NCBI GenBank assembly: GCA_964570625.1
Contig: CAZMYW010000026.1
Coordinates: forward strand, 1 to 64,000
Reading direction: 5' to 3'
Origin: JBFLXB01 sp964570625
GTDB lineage: Bacteria; Nitrospirota; Nitrospiria; 2-01-FULL-66-17
DNA: 64,000 nt
In this document: piece by piece, positions 1 to 11,383 of the stretch
Position numbering within the stretch: the stretch's first letter is position 1
How the letters are laid out: each line of letters begins with the position of its first letter
The notes under the pieces: model-generated
What the model was told of the DNA's origin: nothing
Databases searched by the model: none
What the model saw: only the letters and a program-made list of their open reading frames with translations
Program-made: the position numbers and the translations under genes

Positions 1-123
1 AACGTTGTAGGATTTTGTTGCACCGATTGATAGGTGCTCCTGTTCTTTGACAACTGAATACGTCGCACAATCGCGTTTTCATACGCGCACGAGCAAGGCC
101 TCAGTGATCAGAGGCAAAGATTT
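1..123 (+). other. 16S-23S spacer (3' part) with boxA-like site
   Basis: Noncoding transcribed spacer just upstream of 23S rRNA. A boxA-like antitermination motif, TGTTCTTTGACAACTG, lies at about 41-56 and resembles the E. coli rrn boxA. No tRNA is visible in this part; the 16S gene and the rest of the spacer lie outside the window. Confidence 0.7.
105..120 (+). other. 23S rRNA processing stem, 5' arm
   Basis: Positions 105-120 pair with 3137-3153 on the other side of 23S: TGATCAGAGGCAAA against the complement of TTTGCCTTTGATCA, with one G-U wobble. A long stem flanking 23S is the usual RNase III processing substrate. The pairing is read directly from sequence; the processing role is inferred from other rrn operons. 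Confidence 0.65.
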
Positions 124-3133
<3,010 letters not shown>

Positions 3134-3136
3134 ATT

Positions 3137-3153
3137 TCTTTTGCCTTTGATCA
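3137..3153 (+). other. 23S rRNA processing stem, 3' arm
   Basis: TCTTTTGCCTTTGATCA, complementary to 105-120 upstream of 23S. Together they close a stem around the 23S precursor. Confidence 0.65.
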
Positions 3154-3179
3154 GTGCGGTATTGCGCGAACGTGCGATT

Positions 3180-3297
<118 letters not shown>

Positions 3298-3306
3298 TTT
3301 TTATTC

Positions 3307-3344
3307 AAGAGCCCTTCCCAGATCGGGAAGGGCTCTTGTTATTT
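3307..3344 (+). terminator. Rho-independent terminator of the rRNA operon
   Basis: A perfect 13-bp stem (AAGAGCCCTTCCC at 3307-3319, GGGAAGGGCTCTT at 3325-3337) with a 5-nt loop, followed by a T-containing tail. It lies 10 nt after 5S and before the next gene, so it ends the rRNA transcript. Confidence 0.9.
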
Positions 3345-3383
3345 GTCTGCGGGATCCGTGGTGTCGATGTCGGAGGTGGGATG

Positions 3384-4766
3384 ATGCCTGAACGTATTTT
3401 GGTCGTGGACGATGACCCTCAGGCGCGAGACGTGCTGGTCTACGCCATCAGGCGCCACGGGTACGAGGTGACGGAGTGCGGCGCGCCCGAGGCCGCGCTC
3501 GCGGCGTGTCGTGGGGCGTCGTTTGACATCCTGTTCACCGACCTCAAGATGCCTGCCATGGACGGGGTCACCTTGTTCCGTCAGGCCAAGGCCGTGCTCC
3601 CGGCGCTGGTTGGGATCGTGGTGACGGCGCATGGCACGATCGACTCTGCGGTTCGTGCCATGAAGGAAGGCATCTTCGACTACGTGACCAAACCGTTCCT
3701 GGTCGACGAAATCGAGGCGTCCCTCCGTCGGGCGCTGGAGTTTCGCCGCCTTGTGGTCGAAAACACGTCTCTCAAGCGCCAACTGCAGACGCAATACCAC
3801 TATGATCGATTTCTCGGACGCAGCGAACCCATGCAGCGAGTCTTTTCGCTGATCGAACGGGTCGCGGAGACCGACAGCACGGTGTTGATTTTGGGAGAGA
3901 GCGGCACCGGGAAGGAACTGGTTGCCCGCACCATTCACTTCAACGGTCCGAGAGCCGAGAAGCCGCTGGTGCCGGTCAATTGTGGGGCCATTCCCGAGAC
4001 GCTGTTGGAGAGCGAGCTGTTTGGCCACGAGCGAGGGGCGTTTACCGGGGCGCATAGCACGCGGATCGGACGGTTCGAACTCGCACACGGGGGGACGTTG
4101 TTTCTGGACGAGATCGGCGAGATGAGTCCCTTACTGCAAGTCAAGCTGTTACGAGTGTTACAGCAGCGATGTTTTGAGCGGGTCGGGGGCACGAAGACGT
4201 TGCAGGTGGACGTCCGGGTTATCGCAGCCACCAACCGGGATCTCGATCAAGCGGTCCTGGACGGACGATTTCGAGAGGATCTGTATTACCGCCTGAACGT
4301 GATTCCCATTTCCGTGCCTCCCCTCAGGGAGCGCGCTGACGACATCCCGCAATTGCTGGATCACTTTCTGAAGGTGTTTAACGCCCAGAAACAGAAAAAT
4401 GTGCTAGGCATCTCGTCCGAGGCCATGCGGCTGCTCTGCGCGTATTCATGGCCGGGCAACGTGCGTGAATTGGAGAACCTGATCGAGCGTCTGGTGATTC
4501 TCAAAGGTGAAGGTGTGATTGCCCCGGAGGATTTGCCGGCCAAGATGTCGCGCAACGATCCGTACAGTGCGCTCCCACCAGGGGTGTTTCCAGCCGAAGG
4601 GGTCGATTTCAACCGACTGGTCGACGCGTTCGAACACGATTTAATTCAGCGCGCGCTGAAGGCCGCGGGCGGGGTGAAAAATCGCGCGGCCCAACTGCTC
4701 CAGCTCAATCGTACCACGCTCGTGGAGAAGATGAAAAAGTCCACGCGCGTGCTTCCGCATCACTGA
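3384..4766 (+). CDS. NtrC-family sigma-54-dependent response regulator
   Basis: A 460-aa transcription activator. It has an N-terminal receiver domain (acidic pocket D9-D11, phospho-acceptor D53 in FTDLKMP, conserved Lys in TKPF), a central AAA+ sigma-54 activation domain (Walker A GESGTGKE, GAFTGA loop, LYYRLNV) and a C-terminal Fis-type helix-turn-helix (NRAAQLLQLNRTTLVEKMK). An ATG at 3381 is possible, but 3384 sits 7 nt after GGAGG. A flagellar activator (FlrC/FleQ type) fits the nearby csrA-fliW-fliS block, but DNA-binding specificity cannot be read. The partner kinase may be the one at 5462. Confidence 0.93.
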   Translation: MPERILVVDDDPQARDVLVYAIRRHGYEVTECGAPEAALAACRGASFDILFTDLKMPAMDGVTLFRQAKAVLPALVGIVVTAHGTIDSAVRAMKEGIFDYVTKPFLVDEIEASLRRALEFRRLVVENTSLKRQLQTQYHYDRFLGRSEPMQRVFSLIERVAETDSTVLILGESGTGKELVARTIHFNGPRAEKPLVPVNCGAIPETLLESELFGHERGAFTGAHSTRIGRFELAHGGTLFLDEIGEMSPLLQVKLLRVLQQRCFERVGGTKTLQVDVRVIAATNRDLDQAVLDGRFREDLYYRLNVIPISVPPLRERADDIPQLLDHFLKVFNAQKQKNVLGISSEAMRLLCAYSWPGNVRELENLIERLVILKGEGVIAPEDLPAKMSRNDPYSALPPGVFPAEGVDFNRLVDAFEHDLIQRALKAAGGVKNRAAQLLQLNRTTLVEKMKKSTRVLPHH

Positions 4767-4923
4767 CCCGTCTCCAGGCCCGTTGGCGGTCCCGTCCCCA
4801 CGATGCGGATCGCCCGTCGAGCGTGTTTCGTGGTCGCGTGGAACACGTCCGTCGGTGAGTCGACTGGGGTGTCCCTCGTTCTGAACTTGTCAGACCACGA
4901 GCATTTGTTACACTTCCCGCGTC

Positions 4924-5388
4924 ATGCCGCACTCACGGAATACGGTCACTCGCTCGGGACGACGCGGCGCCCACACCGCGGAGTTCGCGCGTCTCGTCGA
5001 ACGCGGGTTGCGCGAGGATCTGAGGCGGCTCCGCGCAGACCTCCTGGACGAAGAAAGCCGTCTCACCGCCCTTGAAGAAATCCGTTGGCATTCCATGAAA
5101 GATTTCGAGGCCATGAGCGAACAAGGAGTCTCGACCACCGAGGCTGCGCTCTACTACACGCTCTTCCATCACTTGACCCAGGAGATCACTCTCCAAGGGC
5201 GCTTAGTGGTGACTGCCCAGCACCGCATGCGCGACAAACAAGCTGCCGTGCGAGCGGCTTCGGAAGACGTTCGAGCGGCCGAACATGGTCAGGCTCAAAC
5301 GGAGGTCAGTGGCCCGCGGGCAGCGTCGCTGGCCGCGACACACGAACCGTGGAAGACCGCCGGCCCCACGCTCAAAAAAGCATCATGA
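4924..5388 (+). CDS. Coiled-coil protein, possibly FliJ-like flagellar chaperone
   Basis: A 154-aa, highly charged and mostly helical protein. Residues about 20-60 and 95-125 have heptad-like patterns (LREDLRRLRADLLDEESRL; QHRMRDKQAAVRAASEDVRA). Two antiparallel helices separated by a short bridge are the layout of FliJ-type export chaperones, and the flagellar genes downstream support this. The C-terminal basic segment common in FliJ is replaced by an Ala/Pro-rich tail. No strong ribosome-binding site precedes the ATG. Family assignment is tentative; that it is coding is more certain. Confidence 0.5.
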   Translation: MPHSRNTVTRSGRRGAHTAEFARLVERGLREDLRRLRADLLDEESRLTALEEIRWHSMKDFEAMSEQGVSTTEAALYYTLFHHLTQEITLQGRLVVTAQHRMRDKQAAVRAASEDVRAAEHGQAQTEVSGPRAASLAATHEPWKTAGPTLKKAS

Positions 5389-5461
5389 TCGGTCGACCGG
5401 CCGGCTCCGTCCGTGCCCGTCGGCCCACGATGGTCACCCTAATTACTCACCCGGACGCGCC

Positions 5462-7213
5462 GTGAGCCAACCGCAGGGCAGTCCCCACTCCACCAACCGA
5501 GTTGCGAAGTCTGGGTCCGCAGGGCCCCGCCTGTCAGTGTCGATCGCCACGCTGGGCTTTATCAGGCGGATGTTTATTGCGTTCGGGCTCATGGTGTTTA
5601 TCCCACTGCTCGTGATGACCTATATCCACCTGCGTGGTCAGGACGTGTCGTTTCCCATGGTGTTGATCAGCACGGCGGTGGCTTCTACAGTCGGATTCTA
5701 CATCGTCTGGGAGATGGTCAACCGCGTGTTGACTCTGGTTCAAGACGTCAAACGGTATGCCCCTGAAAGTTCTCAGCAGGATGAGGGCGGCGTGATCGAG
5801 CAGTCGTTCTCGCGGCTCATCCAGCAAATGCAGACCAACATGACGGAGCTGCAGACCAAGGCGCGGCTGCTCGAGGAAACTGAACAGCGGCTCGGAGAAG
5901 CCAACGTGTACTCGGCGCAGATCATCGCCGCGATCGCCGATTTCGTGATCGTGACGGATCCGCATCTGCGTGTCACCAAAGCCAACGCTGCGATCCAGGC
6001 GGTCTTGGGATACAAGGTGGATGACCTCAAGGATCATCCGATCGAGGCGGTCTTGCGCGGGACCGGGGGCGGGGACGTGCTGCTGGCATCGACCGAAATG
6101 GACGACCTGACAAAAGTCGGGACGTTATGGGGCAAAAGCGGCATGCTCCGGAGCCGAGAGGGAGAGGGGATTCCGGTTCAGATGAACCTCTCGCTGGTCA
6201 AAGATCGAGAGGGGAAGTTGAACGGGATCGTGATCGTGGCTCGAGACGTGCGCGAGACACTGCGATTGGTGGCGGATCTTCAGCAAGCCAAAGCCACCCT
6301 CGAGGAACGGGTGCGACAGCGCACACTCGAGATCGAGCAAGCCCTCCGCGAGCGTGAAAGGGCGAACCGAGAATTGACGCGCAAAGACGATCAGTTGATC
6401 CGGCAAGAAAAGTTGGCGTCGTTGGGACAACTGGCGGCGGGCGTCGCTCATGAGATCAATAATCCGGTAGGATTTGTCAGCAGCAATCTTCAAATGCTGC
6501 AGACCTACCTCGGCGACCTCAGCCAGTATGGCGAGCGAACTCGAACGTTGATCGAGCGCCTTCGGGACCCGGGACTGCGCGACTCGTCGGGGTCCCAGAT
6601 CGAAGAGTTCGCGCGATGGAGCGCCCAGTTACAGGTGGAACAGACGATCCAAGACGCCAAGCAGTCCGTGGTGGAATCGATCGACGGACTGAATCGAGTC
6701 AAGAAAACCGTCTCGGCTCTGCGGGAGTTCTCTCATGCCGATCAAGATGAGCCGGCGTGGGCCGACCTCAACGAGGGGTTGGAGAGCACCATCAACATCG
6801 TATGGAACGAGCTGAAATACAAAGCCACCCTTCACCGAGATTACGGCGACCTCCCCAAGGTGTTGTGTTACCCTCACCAGTTGAACCAAGTCTTCATGAA
6901 CCTCTTGGTGAACTCGGTGCAGGCGATTCCGGAGCGGGGAGAGATCTGGGTCAAAACCTGGGCGGATACCGATCACGTGTATATCGACGTTCGCGACACC
7001 GGAAACGGGATTCCAGAGGATCATCTCTCAAAAATTTTCGACCCGTTTTTTACGACCAAGCCGGTGGGGCAAGGCACGGGGTTAGGATTGAGTATCGTGT
7101 ACGGGATTGTTGAACGCCATGGCGGAGGGGTACGCGTCAACAGTCGGATCGGAGAAGGCACCACGTTTCACCTGTCGTTTCCCATTCAACGGGCGGTCAA
7201 GGCTGCGGCGTGA
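5462..7213 (+). CDS. Membrane-bound PAS histidine kinase
   Basis: About 583 aa from a GTG start. Two hydrophobic segments lie at the N-terminus (RMFIAFGLMVFIPLLVMTYI and FPMVLISTAVASTVGFYIVW). A linker and coiled coil lead to a PAS domain (SAQIIAAIADFVIVTDPHL), a second coiled coil, a HisKA domain with phospho-acceptor H330 in GVAHEINNP, and an ATPase domain (N box MNLLVNSVQ, G boxes DTGNGIPEDH and GTGLGLSIVYGI). The type is NtrB/HK4-like. The frame extends further upstream, but that part overlaps the preceding gene and is out of character. The likely partner is the HD-GYP regulator or the NtrC-type regulator. Confidence 0.9.
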   Translation: MSQPQGSPHSTNRVAKSGSAGPRLSVSIATLGFIRRMFIAFGLMVFIPLLVMTYIHLRGQDVSFPMVLISTAVASTVGFYIVWEMVNRVLTLVQDVKRYAPESSQQDEGGVIEQSFSRLIQQMQTNMTELQTKARLLEETEQRLGEANVYSAQIIAAIADFVIVTDPHLRVTKANAAIQAVLGYKVDDLKDHPIEAVLRGTGGGDVLLASTEMDDLTKVGTLWGKSGMLRSREGEGIPVQMNLSLVKDREGKLNGIVIVARDVRETLRLVADLQQAKATLEERVRQRTLEIEQALRERERANRELTRKDDQLIRQEKLASLGQLAAGVAHEINNPVGFVSSNLQMLQTYLGDLSQYGERTRTLIERLRDPGLRDSSGSQIEEFARWSAQLQVEQTIQDAKQSVVESIDGLNRVKKTVSALREFSHADQDEPAWADLNEGLESTINIVWNELKYKATLHRDYGDLPKVLCYPHQLNQVFMNLLVNSVQAIPERGEIWVKTWADTDHVYIDVRDTGNGIPEDHLSKIFDPFFTTKPVGQGTGLGLSIVYGIVERHGGGVRVNSRIGEGTTFHLSFPIQRAVKAAA

Positions 7214-7268
7214 GTCTTGGGGGGGCGATCGTCTCGATGACCCAGACGAGGCGTCGGCCTAACGGACG

Positions 7269-8321
7269 ATGAGCGGGCCGAGCCGGCTGTTGATCGTCGA
7301 CGACGAGCCGTTTGTGCTGACCGCCCTCACACGGTTGTTGCGTCGGGACGGTTACGACGTGGTGACGGCCGACGGGCCCAGCCGCGGGATCGAACTGCTG
7401 AAAGGGCAAGCTGTGGGTGTGATCGTCTCGGACTACCGAATGCCGGAGATGGATGGCGTCGAATTCCTGCGACGCGCCCGCGAGGTGATGCCCGACGCGA
7501 TCAGAATCATCCTGAGCGGATACGCCGAGACCCACGCGATCCTCTCCGCAGTGAACAACGGCGGCATCCACAAGTACCTCACGAAACCGTGGAACGACGA
7601 ACAGCTTCGACTCGAAATCAAATCCGGCTTCGAACTCTACCATCTGGCGGCCACGAATCGTGACCTTCAGGACACCTTGAGCCGACAGAATGATGAGCTG
7701 CGGATGCTCACCAAATCGCTGGAGGCGGAACAGGCTCGACAACGGGACATCTTCCGGTCCACCATCGAGATGTTGGTCGCGCTGCCGACGCTCAACAGCC
7801 CGGCGGTGGTGAGGCATTCCAATCGTGTCCAGCGGCTGTGTCGGGCGGTGGGTGAGCAACTCGGATGGAGCGCCGACAATCTAGTCCAACTCGATCTGGC
7901 GGCGCGCCTGCACGACGTGGGGAACCTGGCGGTGGACTTCAACATTTTGCTCAAGAGCGGTTCTCTGGACACCGAGGAGCAGTGCGCGGTTCAGCGACAC
8001 GCCGTTGTTCCCGAACAACTGTTGTCAGGGGTGCCAGGGATGGAGGCTGCCGTCCAGATCCTGCGATCGCACCACGAGAATTTCGACGGATCGGGGTATC
8101 CCGACGGGTTGGCAGGCACCGCCATCCCGCGGCCGTCACAAATTCTTCGCTTGGTGGATACCTACGAGGCGCTGTGTTCTCAGCGTCCCTATCGGGAAGC
8201 GGTGCCCCCCGAACGGGCGATCGCCGAAATCGAGCGTGAAGCGGGGCGCGCGTTTGATCCAACGTTGATCGAACCATTCAAGGTTGCGGTCGAGAGGATG
8301 ACGGGAACGGGAGAGTCATAA
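7269..8321 (+). CDS. Response regulator with HD-GYP phosphodiesterase domain
   Basis: A 350-aa RpfG-type protein: receiver domain (D11-D12, phospho-acceptor D55 in VSDYRMP), a coiled-coil linker (about 125-165) and an HD-GYP domain (about 165-330). HD-GYP domains hydrolyse cyclic di-GMP. Metal and signature residues present include H215-D216, H244, H268-H269-E270 and D273-GSGYP. The Lys of the usual HDxGK motif is Asn219 here. It lies 55 nt after the histidine kinase and 54 nt before csrA, consistent with control of motility versus surface growth. Confidence 0.9.
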   Translation: MSGPSRLLIVDDEPFVLTALTRLLRRDGYDVVTADGPSRGIELLKGQAVGVIVSDYRMPEMDGVEFLRRAREVMPDAIRIILSGYAETHAILSAVNNGGIHKYLTKPWNDEQLRLEIKSGFELYHLAATNRDLQDTLSRQNDELRMLTKSLEAEQARQRDIFRSTIEMLVALPTLNSPAVVRHSNRVQRLCRAVGEQLGWSADNLVQLDLAARLHDVGNLAVDFNILLKSGSLDTEEQCAVQRHAVVPEQLLSGVPGMEAAVQILRSHHENFDGSGYPDGLAGTAIPRPSQILRLVDTYEALCSQRPYREAVPPERAIAEIEREAGRAFDPTLIEPFKVAVERMTGTGES

Positions 8322-8360
8322 GCCCACCGTGCGTCGGGGACACCCGACGCGGTGAGAGGC

Positions 8361-8369
8361 CAAGGAGGG
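8361..8369 (+). promoter_or_regulatory. Ribosome-binding site fixing the csrA GTG start
   Basis: AAGGAGGGG lies about 7 nt before GTG 8376. This rules out the longer in-frame ATG-less extension upstream and gives the canonical CsrA N-terminus MLVLTRRVEEGIVIG. Confidence 0.8.
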
Positions 8370-8375
8370 GCGACC

Positions 8376-8636
8376 GTGTTGGTATTAACCAGACGAGTGG
8401 AGGAAGGCATTGTGATCGGGGACGACGTTCGTGTGCGCGTCCTCGAAATCAAGGGACATCAAGTCAAGTTGGGAATCGAAGCGCCGCGCAGTATCGGCGT
8501 GTTCCGAGAAGAGATCTATCAGCGTATCCAGGAAGAAAACCGGCGGGCGGGAGTGGTCCCGGAGCAGCCCGGGGTCCTGTCGTCGCTGTGGCGGGAGTGG
8601 AGAAACCGTGGAGTGAGTGAAAGGAAAAAGCCGTGA
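8376..8636 (+). CDS. csrA: Carbon storage regulator CsrA
   Basis: An 86-aa RNA-binding post-transcriptional regulator. The core (residues 1-60) is canonical: MLVLTRRVEEGIVIGDDVRV, then IKGHQVKLGIEAPRSIGVFR and EEIYQRIQEENR. CsrA is usually 60-70 aa, so the C-terminal tail (PEQPGVLSSLWREWRNRGV) is long. It overlaps fliW by GTGA. FliW binds and inhibits CsrA in bacteria with this pair, which ties flagellin translation to filament assembly. Confidence 0.95.
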   Translation: MLVLTRRVEEGIVIGDDVRVRVLEIKGHQVKLGIEAPRSIGVFREEIYQRIQEENRRAGVVPEQPGVLSSLWREWRNRGVSERKKP

Positions 8637-9094
8637 ACATTTCGACGACCCGTTTCGGATCCGTGGAGGTGTCCCATCAGCACCTGATCGTGTTGTCCCA
8701 GGGGTTGATCGGATGTCCGTCGTTGACCCGTTTTGTCGCAATCGAATCGGATGCGGGGGGCGTGTTTCGATGGTGGCAAGCAGTGGATGCCCCGGACACG
8801 GCGTTCGTGATACTTGATCCGTTGTCAGTCGTTCCCGACTACGACTTGCGTGGCCTCGATGTCGAGTGGGCGGACCTTGGCGTGGATGATCCTGCTCTTC
8901 GACAGGTCGTGGTTGTGGTCACGGCGCCTGGACCGACCCTGGAATCCGTCACGCTGAACCTGGCGGCTCCGATCCTCATCAACCCCACCACACGCCAGGG
9001 CCGACAGATCGTCTTGCCGGACGAGCGATACGGCGTGGCGGTTCGCTTCGATGACGCGGTGGCCCTGAGGGGATCTGTGGAGCTTGCCGCGTGA
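8633..9094 (+). CDS. fliW: Flagellar assembly factor FliW
   Basis: A 153-aa beta-rich protein with the family hallmarks TTRFGSVEV near the N-terminus, the FVAIES / WWQAVDAP region, and LNLAAPILINPTTRQGRQIV near residues 110-130. FliW is a CsrA antagonist that also binds flagellin. The GTG start overlaps the csrA stop (GTGA, 8633-8636), and its own stop overlaps the next gene, so the three are probably translationally coupled. Confidence 0.93.
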   Translation: MNISTTRFGSVEVSHQHLIVLSQGLIGCPSLTRFVAIESDAGGVFRWWQAVDAPDTAFVILDPLSVVPDYDLRGLDVEWADLGVDDPALRQVVVVVTAPGPTLESVTLNLAAPILINPTTRQGRQIVLPDERYGVAVRFDDAVALRGSVELAA

Positions 9095-9567
9095 CCGGGC
9101 CCGTGTATCCCGCGGGAACGGCGTTGCCCTCGTGGTGGGCTCCGGATGCCCCGACCGACGCAGGGGTGGCGTCCGTCGATCGTGCGGTAGTGCTGCTGTA
9201 TGCGGAAGCGCTGTCATCGCTGCGGCGCGCGCGCCACGCTCGAGTCGGAGGCCGTCGCGACGTTCACGCCGTGGTGGCGATTCTGATGGAACTCTCGAAC
9301 GCCTTGACCCAGCGGGAGGAGCGGGAGGAGGTGGTTGACCTGGTCTCGTTGTATCGGTACATGATACATCGGCTGACGTCGGCGCCTGGTGCCGCGTCCG
9401 ACGAGGCCTTGGCCGAAGTGGAACGCCTCTTTGTCACGCTGATGGACGGGTGGATCCAGGTGCTGCCGGCTGGGCCGGACTCAGGATTCCCCTCCGCGCT
9501 TGAACCAGACGACCCGCGCTCGACTCCCGCGTCGTTTCCCGCACACACGTTTCCCGCCGAGGACTAA
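9091..9567 (+). CDS. fliS: Flagellin export chaperone FliS-like
   Basis: A 158-aa helical protein matching the FliS layout: VDRAVVLLYAEALSSLRRAR (helix 1), VAILMELSNALTQREE, and LVSLYRYMIHRLTSA (the conserved LYxYMxxRL region), then an amphipathic helix ending MDGWIQV at about 130. A Pro/Ser-rich tail of about 25 residues extends beyond typical FliS. FliS binds flagellin and holds it for export. The GTG start overlaps the fliW stop by 4 nt. Assignment rests on pattern and context. Confidence 0.72.
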   Translation: MTGPVYPAGTALPSWWAPDAPTDAGVASVDRAVVLLYAEALSSLRRARHARVGGRRDVHAVVAILMELSNALTQREEREEVVDLVSLYRYMIHRLTSAPGAASDEALAEVERLFVTLMDGWIQVLPAGPDSGFPSALEPDDPRSTPASFPAHTFPAED

Positions 9568-9661
9568 CTCTCCACCGTCCGGATCGCGCCCGTTCCAACG
9601 ACGTGGCGCGCGCTGAGATCGCCACGCCGCGTCGCCCCGGTTGTGCACGGCCCAGAATTCG

Positions 9662-9689
9662 TTGACTTTTGATGCCCGATCACTATACT
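9662..9689 (+). promoter_or_regulatory. Sigma-70-type promoter for argS
   Basis: TTGACT (9662-9667), 16-nt spacer, TATACT (9684-9689). Initiation about 7 nt downstream (around 9696) would leave only some 8 nt before ATG 9704, so the message would be nearly leaderless. Confidence 0.65.
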
Positions 9690-9703
9690 ACGAGGCTACG
9701 CTT

Positions 9704-11383
9704 ATGCCGGCTACTGTGGCCATTTCCCTTAAAAAGCGGGTGACAGAGGTCCTTCAACGGGCCCTCCAACGCGCGCGGACTTCCGGCGACCTCCGAACGG
9801 ATTCGCTGCCGGTGTCGGTCGAGGTGCCGAAACGCGGCGCGTGGGGCGACTTTGCGACCACGATCGCGTTGACGCTGGGCTCCGCCGAGCGACGCCCGCC
9901 TCGTCAGGTCGCGGACGTCATCAAACAACATATTGAGATCGGTGATCTCCTCGAAGCCGTCGAGGTCGCAGGGCCCGGCTACGTCAACGTGACCGTGCGG
10001 CCCGCGGTGTGGCGCAACGTGGTGCTGGAGGTGCTGGCGGCCGGAGCCTCGTACGGTCGGGGGGAACCGACCGGCCGCTCGATTCAGGTCGAATTCGTGA
10101 GCGCCAACCCCACCGGTCCTCTGCACGTGGGACATGGGCGACTGGCGGCTGCGGGGCATGGGTTGGCCAATCTGCTCGCGGCCGCGGGGCATCGCGTCGA
10201 ACGCGAGTACTACATCAACGACGCCGGCCGCCAGATGCGGCTGCTCGGAGAATCGGTCTGGGCCCGCTACAGCACCCTGCTCGGTCGCTCCACGCCCCTG
10301 CCCGATGATGGTTACCAGGGGGCATACGTCGAGGAGATCGCACGGAGCATCGTGGGCGACCACGGGAACACCTATCTGGACATGCCGAGAGAAGACGCGG
10401 TCTCGGCGCTTACGACGGTGGCCTATCAACGCCTGCTCGATGAAATTCGCGCGGACCTTGAAACATTCGGGGTCACGTTCGACTCGTGGGTCAGTGAGCG
10501 CGCCCTCTTCTCCTCCGGCGCGGTCGAACAGGTCGTCGAGCGTCTCCGATCGCTCGGGTACGTGTATGAGGCGGACGGTGCTCAGTGGTTTCGGTCCTCG
10601 AGCCTCGGGGATGAGAAGGATCGGGTCATCCGTAAGCAAGACGGGGAGTGGACCTACCTCGCGTCTGATTTGGCGTACCACCTGCAGAAACTCACCGCAG
10701 GACACGACGTGGTGGTTGACCTCTGGGGAGCGGACCATCATGGATACATCGCCCGCATCAGGGCGTTGTTCCGGGCGCTGGGTTACCCGGACGAACGACT
10801 GCGTGTGGAAATCGGCCAACTGGTCAGCGTGGTTCGAAACGGCAAACCCGTGCCCATGTCCAAGCGCGCGGGCACGTTTGTGACGCTGCGCGACGTGATC
10901 GACGAAGTCGGGCGTGACGCCGCGCTCCTCACCTTCCAGATGCGGCGGTTGGATAGTCCGATGGATTTTGACCTCGAATTGGTCAAGGAACAGTCGGCTG
11001 AGAATCCGGTCTACTACATTCAGTATGCGCACGCACGCGTGGCCAGCGTCCTCCGCACCGCCGTGGAGCAGTCGCTGCCGTGGCAAACGGTCGGGGAGGC
11101 CGAGTTGGCCCCGTTGGAACTGCCAGAGGAACTCGCGTTGTTGAAGACACTGGCCGCCTATCCAGACGTGATCGAGGACGCGGCGGCATCCTTTGAACCG
11201 CATCGTCTCGTCTATTTTCTTCAAGATCTCGCCGCTCAGTTTCACGCCTACTATTACAAGCACCGGATCATCGGGGACGACCGTGCGCTGTCGCTCGCGC
11301 GCCTTGCGCTGGCCGCGTCGACGGGCGTGGTGATTCGAAACGGCCTGACGATCCTCGGGGTCTCCGCCCCGGAACGGATGTGA
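9704..11383 (+). CDS. argS: Arginyl-tRNA synthetase
   Basis: A 559-aa class I aminoacyl-tRNA synthetase that charges tRNA-Arg. It has an N-terminal additional domain (residues 1-110), the HIGH-type motif HVGHGR in SANPTGPLHVGHGR, the signature YYINDAGRQM, the catalytic region LWGADHHGYI, the KMSKS equivalent VPMSKRAGT, and a DALR-type anticodon-binding C-terminus. The start follows a clear promoter. The stop overlaps tgt. Confidence 0.97.
   Translation: MPATVAISLKKRVTEVLQRALQRARTSGDLRTDSLPVSVEVPKRGAWGDFATTIALTLGSAERRPPRQVADVIKQHIEIGDLLEAVEVAGPGYVNVTVRPAVWRNVVLEVLAAGASYGRGEPTGRSIQVEFVSANPTGPLHVGHGRLAAAGHGLANLLAAAGHRVEREYYINDAGRQMRLLGESVWARYSTLLGRSTPLPDDGYQGAYVEEIARSIVGDHGNTYLDMPREDAVSALTTVAYQRLLDEIRADLETFGVTFDSWVSERALFSSGAVEQVVERLRSLGYVYEADGAQWFRSSSLGDEKDRVIRKQDGEWTYLASDLAYHLQKLTAGHDVVVDLWGADHHGYIARIRALFRALGYPDERLRVEIGQLVSVVRNGKPVPMSKRAGTFVTLRDVIDEVGRDAALLTFQMRRLDSPMDFDLELVKEQSAENPVYYIQYAHARVASVLRTAVEQSLPWQTVGEAELAPLELPEELALLKTLAAYPDVIEDAAASFEPHRLVYFLQDLAAQFHAYYYKHRIIGDDRALSLARLALAASTGVVIRNGLTILGVSAPERM

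Noticed and set aside
9683..11263. A 526-codon open frame antisense to argS
   Set aside because: Codon shadow of a GC-rich gene: Arg/His/Gln-rich with no domain pattern; argS on the other strand has all its motifs.
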